Source: Alteromonas sp. IB21 (GTDB lineage: Bacteria > Pseudomonadota > Gammaproteobacteria > Enterobacterales > Alteromonadaceae). From it: a DNA stretch of 52,972 nucleotides. Below are positions 49,463-52,972 of this stretch, piece by piece. Within the stretch, counting starts at the first letter, position 1; each line of letters starts with the position of its first letter. Position numbers and translations under genes: made by a program. Under the pieces are notes generated by a model. That model saw only the letters and a list, made by a program, of their open reading frames with translations, ran no database searches and was not told the DNA's origin. Where the stretch lies: positions 1 through 52,972 of the forward strand of contig NZ_JAEFCD010000033.1 of the NCBI RefSeq assembly GCF_016405965.1, written 5' to 3'.

Positions 49463-50476
49463 TTATTCGCTCTTATTTACGGCGGTACGCAAATACCCCC
49501 CGTTTGCTTCTAATTGAGCGGCGGCCTGCCCGGCAGTTTGCCCCGTTAATACCATTAAAATCGCAACTTTAGCTTTGTTGTTACACGCACTAAGCGCGGT
49601 CAAAGCTGTTTCTTCATTGCATTCTGTAGCCTGCATAACAATGCGAAGCGCGCGGGCTTTTAGTTTTTCGTTGGTGGCATTCACATCTACCATTAAGTTT
49701 TGATAGGTCTTCCCCAGCTTAATCATGGTGCTGGTGCTAATCATATTAAGTATGAGCTTTTGCGCCGTGCCCGACTTCATGCGTGTACTGCCTGTAAGCG
49801 CCTCGGGTCCAACCACTGGGCATATCGCTACATCAGCATGGGTAAAAATAGCGGCGTTAGGGCTACATGCAATAGCGCCGGTAAAGCAGCCTTGCGAACG
49901 GGCATATTCCAATGCACCACCTACATAGGGTGTGCGACCGCTTGCTGAAATCCCAATAACCGTATCATTTTGGCTTAGGGACAGGGCTTCAAGATCAGCT
50001 CGCCCAGCGTCGACGTCATCTTCTGCGCCTTCTACGGCGTGCTGAATGGCCTTTTCTCCGCCAGCTATCACGCCAACAACCAGTTCATCAGGAACGCTAA
50101 ACGTGGGTCGGCACTCTACGGCATCAAGTATGCCCAGTCTGCCGCTGGTCCCCGCGCCAATATAAATAAGTCTGCCACCGTTTTTAATGCTAATGGTTGC
50201 AGCATCCACCGCTTTTCCAATTTGGAAAATTTGCGATGCTACCGCGTTTGCCACTTTCGCGTCTTCGTTGTTAATGCGGGTAAGAATGCCTTCGGTGCTT
50301 AGCGTGTCTATATCAAGGGTGTCTGGGTTTCTGCCTTCTGACACAATTTTATTCAGTGACTGGGCTAATTCGTTAACGGTGGGTTTATTACCTGCTGCTT
50401 GGTTACCAGTACTGACTTTACTTTTAATATTGGCGTTGGCAGACGATTCTGAAGTAGAAGGATTGTACGAAGACAT
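49463..50476 (-). CDS. murQ: N-acetylmuramic acid 6-phosphate etherase
   Basis: A 337-residue cytoplasmic SIS-domain enzyme that splits D-lactate from MurNAc-6-phosphate, giving GlcNAc-6-phosphate. The GGRLIYIGAGTSGRLGILDAVECRPTF, GGEKAIQHAVEGAEDD, ISASGRTPYV, GPEALTGSTRMKSGTAQK and LMVDVNATNEKL segments match E. coli MurQ. ATG at 50476 has AAGG six bases upstream and is preferred over an earlier in-frame start. There is an N-terminal Ser/Asn-rich extension of about 30 residues compared with E. coli (298). It is the first gene of the murQ-namZ pair. No MurNAc kinase or MurNAc transporter gene is visible in the window. Confidence 0.96.
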   Translation of the reverse strand: MSSYNPSTSESSANANIKSKVSTGNQAAGNKPTVNELAQSLNKIVSEGRNPDTLDIDTLSTEGILTRINNEDAKVANAVASQIFQIGKAVDAATISIKNGGRLIYIGAGTSGRLGILDAVECRPTFSVPDELVVGVIAGGEKAIQHAVEGAEDDVDAGRADLEALSLSQNDTVIGISASGRTPYVGGALEYARSQGCFTGAIACSPNAAIFTHADVAICPVVGPEALTGSTRMKSGTAQKLILNMISTSTMIKLGKTYQNLMVDVNATNEKLKARALRIVMQATECNEETALTALSACNNKAKVAILMVLTGQTAGQAAAQLEANGGYLRTAVNKSE

Positions 50477-50666
50477 TGAAAACCTTGAGGCAGCGAAATT
50501 GTGATAATGAGCTAGCACAAAGCATAACGGTATTTTATGCCATAAGAAACCTTGCGTTAGATGGTACGTTTTTCATTATTAATCCTGCGCCGCTAATATG
50601 CTTCTCGTGGTACACTTTGGCATTCTATACTCTTTCCCATTAAACATTTAAGGAACGTGTTTTTCT

Positions 50667-51743
50667 GTGAGCCGACAAACGCAAGCTATCATTCATGCTG
50701 ACGCCCTTTTACATAACTTCAAAGTCCTTGCTGCTTTAGCGCCTTCAAGCCAGTCTATGGCGGTGGTAAAAGCTGATGCCTATGGTCATGGAGCAGTAAA
50801 TGTAGCGCGGATTCTTCAGCATGTTTCTTCGCGTTTTGCCGTTGCTATTATCGAAGAAGCCATTGCGCTTCGCGACGCGGGTATTACGGCACCCATTGTT
50901 GTTTTGGAAGGGGCGCACCAGATAAAAGAGTGCAAAATGGCCTATCAGAATAACTGCATATTAGTGATGCATTGTGAGGAACAGCTCGAGTGGTTAGATA
51001 AGTGCCCTGAAGACAAACGCCCTCACGTGTGGCTTAAGGTCGATAGTGGCATGCATCGATTGGGTTTTTCCATGACTGATATAGAAGCAGTGGCAGCGAA
51101 GTATCGCCATTTATTGAATGACCAAACCGTTATCGTTACGCACTTCGCTTGTGCAGATGACGTAGACAATAGCTTTACTGAGTCTCAGCTCACGGCATTT
51201 AAGCAGGTGGCGGATAAACTCGGCTTCCCCATCAGTGTGGCAAATTCGCCTGCAACCGTGAATTGGCCAGAAAGTCGTAAAGCATGGAATCGATTAGGTG
51301 TAGGGGTTTATGGCGGTGCAGTATCTACCTCGCAAAAATGCGATACAGAGGTTTACCCCGCAATGACCCTTCGCTCCAGCGTAATTGCCGTTCGTGATAT
51401 CGTAGCCGGAGAGGGCGTTGGTTACGGTCAAACATGGGTAGCGGATAAGCCTAGCAAAATAGCCACTGTAGGCATTGGCTATGCTGATGGGTACCCGCGG
51501 CACTGTAAAAACGGTACGCCAGTGATGGTGCGTGGAAAACGTGCGTTTCTCGCCGGGCGCGTCTCTATGGATATGATCACCATTGACGTTACTCACATCG
51601 ACAACGTGGCCGTGGGTGATGTGGTTGAACTATGGGGGCAAAACGTATCTATACAGGAAGTGGCGATGTGGGCCGACACTATCGACTATGAACTCATGAC
51701 AAGAATTTCCCAGCGTGTACCGCGCATTGTGAAATACCTTTAA
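50667..51743 (+). CDS. alr: Alanine racemase
   Basis: A 358-residue PLP enzyme that makes D-alanine for peptidoglycan. The PLP Lys35 is in AVVKADAYGHG and the opposite catalytic Tyr253 in GVGYGQTW. WLKVDSGMHRLGF, NSPATVNWP, RLGVGVYGG and RVSMDMITIDVT are further signatures. The start is GTG at 50667 with AAGGA 12 bases upstream. It is divergent from murQ with about 190 bases between, next to the wall-recycling genes. Confidence 0.96.
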   Translation: MSRQTQAIIHADALLHNFKVLAALAPSSQSMAVVKADAYGHGAVNVARILQHVSSRFAVAIIEEAIALRDAGITAPIVVLEGAHQIKECKMAYQNNCILVMHCEEQLEWLDKCPEDKRPHVWLKVDSGMHRLGFSMTDIEAVAAKYRHLLNDQTVIVTHFACADDVDNSFTESQLTAFKQVADKLGFPISVANSPATVNWPESRKAWNRLGVGVYGGAVSTSQKCDTEVYPAMTLRSSVIAVRDIVAGEGVGYGQTWVADKPSKIATVGIGYADGYPRHCKNGTPVMVRGKRAFLAGRVSMDMITIDVTHIDNVAVGDVVELWGQNVSIQEVAMWADTIDYELMTRISQRVPRIVKYL

Positions 51744-51921
51744 ATTTCAATGCTGTGCCAATTTTGCCTAACACTATATAAGTTTTAATAAAGTACTATT
51801 CATTAAAAGAATGAGACTTTTACCCGTGAGTTAAGTCTATACTGTTTATGCTGAGACGCAGGATTGCGGTGAATGTTTCGCCTCCGACTGTGCTGAGCAA
51901 CAACTCATAAGTGAGGTTTGT
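51744..51921. other. Intergenic region between alr and the mini-ORF
   Basis: No gene is seen. A TATACT box at 51838-51843 could be a -10 element for the mini-ORF, but no -35 box matches well. Confidence 0.35.
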
Positions 51922-52002
51922 ATGCGTACTTCGTTTTCTCGTCCAAGAGTAAACCGTGGAGTTGTAAGTCGACCGTCTAGACCCGTTCAAAAGAAGCAAT
52001 AG
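51922..52002 (+). CDS. 26-residue arginine-rich mini-protein (predicted)
   Basis: An ORF too short for usual gene finders: ATG at 51922, stop TAG at 52000-52002. The product opens MRTSFSRPRVNRG and contains SRP twice (residues 6-8 and 16-18), six Arg, two Lys and no acidic residue. GTGAGG lies eight bases before the ATG, and an intrinsic terminator lies about 40 bases after the stop. That gives the layout of a complete small gene. I recognise no family. The charge would suit RNA or ribosome binding, but this is inference. Confidence 0.5.
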   Translation: MRTSFSRPRVNRGVVSRPSRPVQKKQ

Positions 52003-52041
52003 GTTTGTAATAGGCGCCAAAGGATACAAATAAGAGTTACA

Positions 52042-52077
52042 AAAAAGCCCGATTAGGACAGCCTAATCGGGCTTTTT
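52042..52077. terminator. Strong terminator after the mini-ORF (bidirectional)
   Basis: Stem AAAAAGCCCGATTAGG / CCTAATCGGGCTTTTT with loop ACAG. The A and T tracts make it functional on both strands, so it may also face the convergent yitT-like gene. Confidence 0.93.
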
Positions 52078-52206
52078 ATCTTGACTAGCTCTAACACAAA
52101 GGGCAGTGTAGCCCAATTAAAACGAAAAGATAGAGAATTAGCCTATAGCGACTTATATCCTTGTTTGTCTCTTAATATGGCTTTACTACAGACGAGTATT
52201 ATCTTT

Positions 52207-52875
52207 TCAAGCGGTAACCCGTTTGTCTGAGCCCTCTAAAGTGTCTGTCTCGGCCCTGCTTTTTGCTTGTTTCTCTTGAGCAGGGAAGTAGCGCTCAGGT
52301 CTGTGGTTAAGAGAAATAACCATGTTGAGGCAAAATGCGGCTAAGATAGAAATCAGCACTAAATGCCAAGCGATAAAAAACAATGCGCACAGCAAAATGG
52401 TGCTGTCAACGGCGAGCTGAAAGGTGCCTGCTCTAATATTGAAACGCTGCTGTAAGTAAAACGCCATAATGCCTACTCCGCCAAGGCTAGAACTATGACG
52501 GAACATCATAAGCATGCCCACGCCAATTAGAATGCCACCAAACACTGCGGCAAATATTGGGTTTACGTGGCTAATATCCACAAACGCGGGAATTTGCTCG
52601 GTTAAAATTGATACCGTAGTAACCGAAATAAACGTGTTGATAGTGAAGCGTTTACTAATCTGCGTCCAAGCTAATGTGTAGAACGGCAGATTGATTAGAA
52701 AGAACAATAAGCCAAAATCCATATTAACGGCATACGTACCTAGTAGGGCTAAACCTGCTGCCCCTCCAACCATCAAATCTTGAGACTGAAAAAGGTAAAC
52801 GCCAAAAGCAACAAACAAGCCGGCGCTTATCAAAGCGAATACATCCTCGATGACACTGTGTTTTGTTTTTTGCAT
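52207..52875 (-). CDS. YitT-family membrane protein (DUF161)
   Basis: A 222-residue membrane protein with about five to six helices and the YitT/DUF161 patterns VGGAAGLALLGTYAVNMDFGLLFFLINLPFYTLAW and the GGxGIMAFYLQQRFNIRAGTFQLAVD segment. The cytoplasmic C-terminal DUF2179 domain of longer YitT proteins is missing, and the protein ends in a charged tail. The function of the family is unknown. No strong binding site precedes the ATG. The last 97 bases of the window (52876-52972) show nothing further. Confidence 0.88.
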   Translation of the reverse strand: MQKTKHSVIEDVFALISAGLFVAFGVYLFQSQDLMVGGAAGLALLGTYAVNMDFGLLFFLINLPFYTLAWTQISKRFTINTFISVTTVSILTEQIPAFVDISHVNPIFAAVFGGILIGVGMLMMFRHSSSLGGVGIMAFYLQQRFNIRAGTFQLAVDSTILLCALFFIAWHLVLISILAAFCLNMVISLNHRPERYFPAQEKQAKSRAETDTLEGSDKRVTA

Positions 52876-52972
52876 AAGAAGAAACTTGCGTTAAGAAGAG
52901 ACGGCGTAATTATACGTTTATACCAATTGCATTAATTAATTGACCAAATTTATCCACTCTCTCCAACAGAGA

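Noticed and set aside
51820..52029. Minus-strand 69-codon ORF opposite the mini-gene
   Set aside because: It has no binding site and its composition looks random. The plus-strand mini-ORF has better start and end signals.

Overview
The window looks like chromosomal DNA of a marine gammaproteobacterium of the Alteromonadaceae, most likely Alteromonas. This is inferred from recognisable gene families and gene order (maoP next to ilvIH, tatABC-tatD, rhlB-gppA divergent from trxA-rho, DUF2065-purA), from the large TonB-dependent receptor and from moderate base composition. No database search was possible. Almost every gene is intact. No insertion sequence, CRISPR array, rRNA gene or prophage was seen.

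Layout, left to right. (1) 1-6300, the most accessory-looking part: the 3' half of a tRNA-Gly(GCC), a second copy of its 3' end at 139-167, a TonB/TolA-shaped inner-membrane protein of unknown function, a TonB-dependent receptor, a TPR-sulfotransferase and a DUF4442 protein. (2) 6300-9420: maoP and the valine-sensitive acetolactate synthase ilvIH. (3) 9480-16340: an outer-membrane-like orphan on the minus strand, then tatABC, a small exported protein, tatD, a 7TM diguanylate cyclase and hemB in one tightly packed plus-strand run. (4) 16370-21220: rhlB-gppA on the minus strand, divergent from trxA and rho. (5) 21380-28810: exported M20 peptidase with a hybrid histidine kinase, nhaA overlapping the kinase tail, purEK, tRNA-Thr(TGT). 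(6) 28870-34080: periplasmic copper chaperone (PCuAC), Dps, PQQ-type sugar dehydrogenase, S9 peptidase, Mpo1-like protein. (7) 34250-41010: CnoX/YbbN-like chaperedoxin, STAS-like orphan, kynureninase-like PLP enzyme, DUF2065, purA, class-3 aldehyde dehydrogenase and a VOC protein. (8) 41016-45531: PepSY protein, NYN-domain protein, lipoprotein-type gamma-glutamyltransferase, NhaC-type antiporter. (9) 45728-51743: a cell-wall recycling and precursor block with an exported GH3 NagZ-like hexosaminidase, a NamZ-type (DUF1343/GH171) muramidase lipoprotein, MurQ and alanine racemase. (10) 51744-52972: a 26-residue arginine-rich mini-ORF with its own ribosome-binding site and terminator, and a YitT-family membrane protein.

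The clearest functional groupings are the peptidoglycan-salvage block, in which an outer-membrane muramidase, an exported hexosaminidase and the MurNAc-6-P etherase would complete MurNAc recovery, and the receptor/sulfotransferase/TonB-like cluster beside the duplicated tRNA end, which is the best candidate for something undescribed. Other points worth a second look are the arginine-rich mini-ORF, a 14-bp tandem repeat at 42319-42374, a diguanylate cyclase translationally coupled to hemB, and a long inverted repeat upstream of the aldehyde dehydrogenase. Intrinsic terminators are plentiful and mark most transcription-unit ends.
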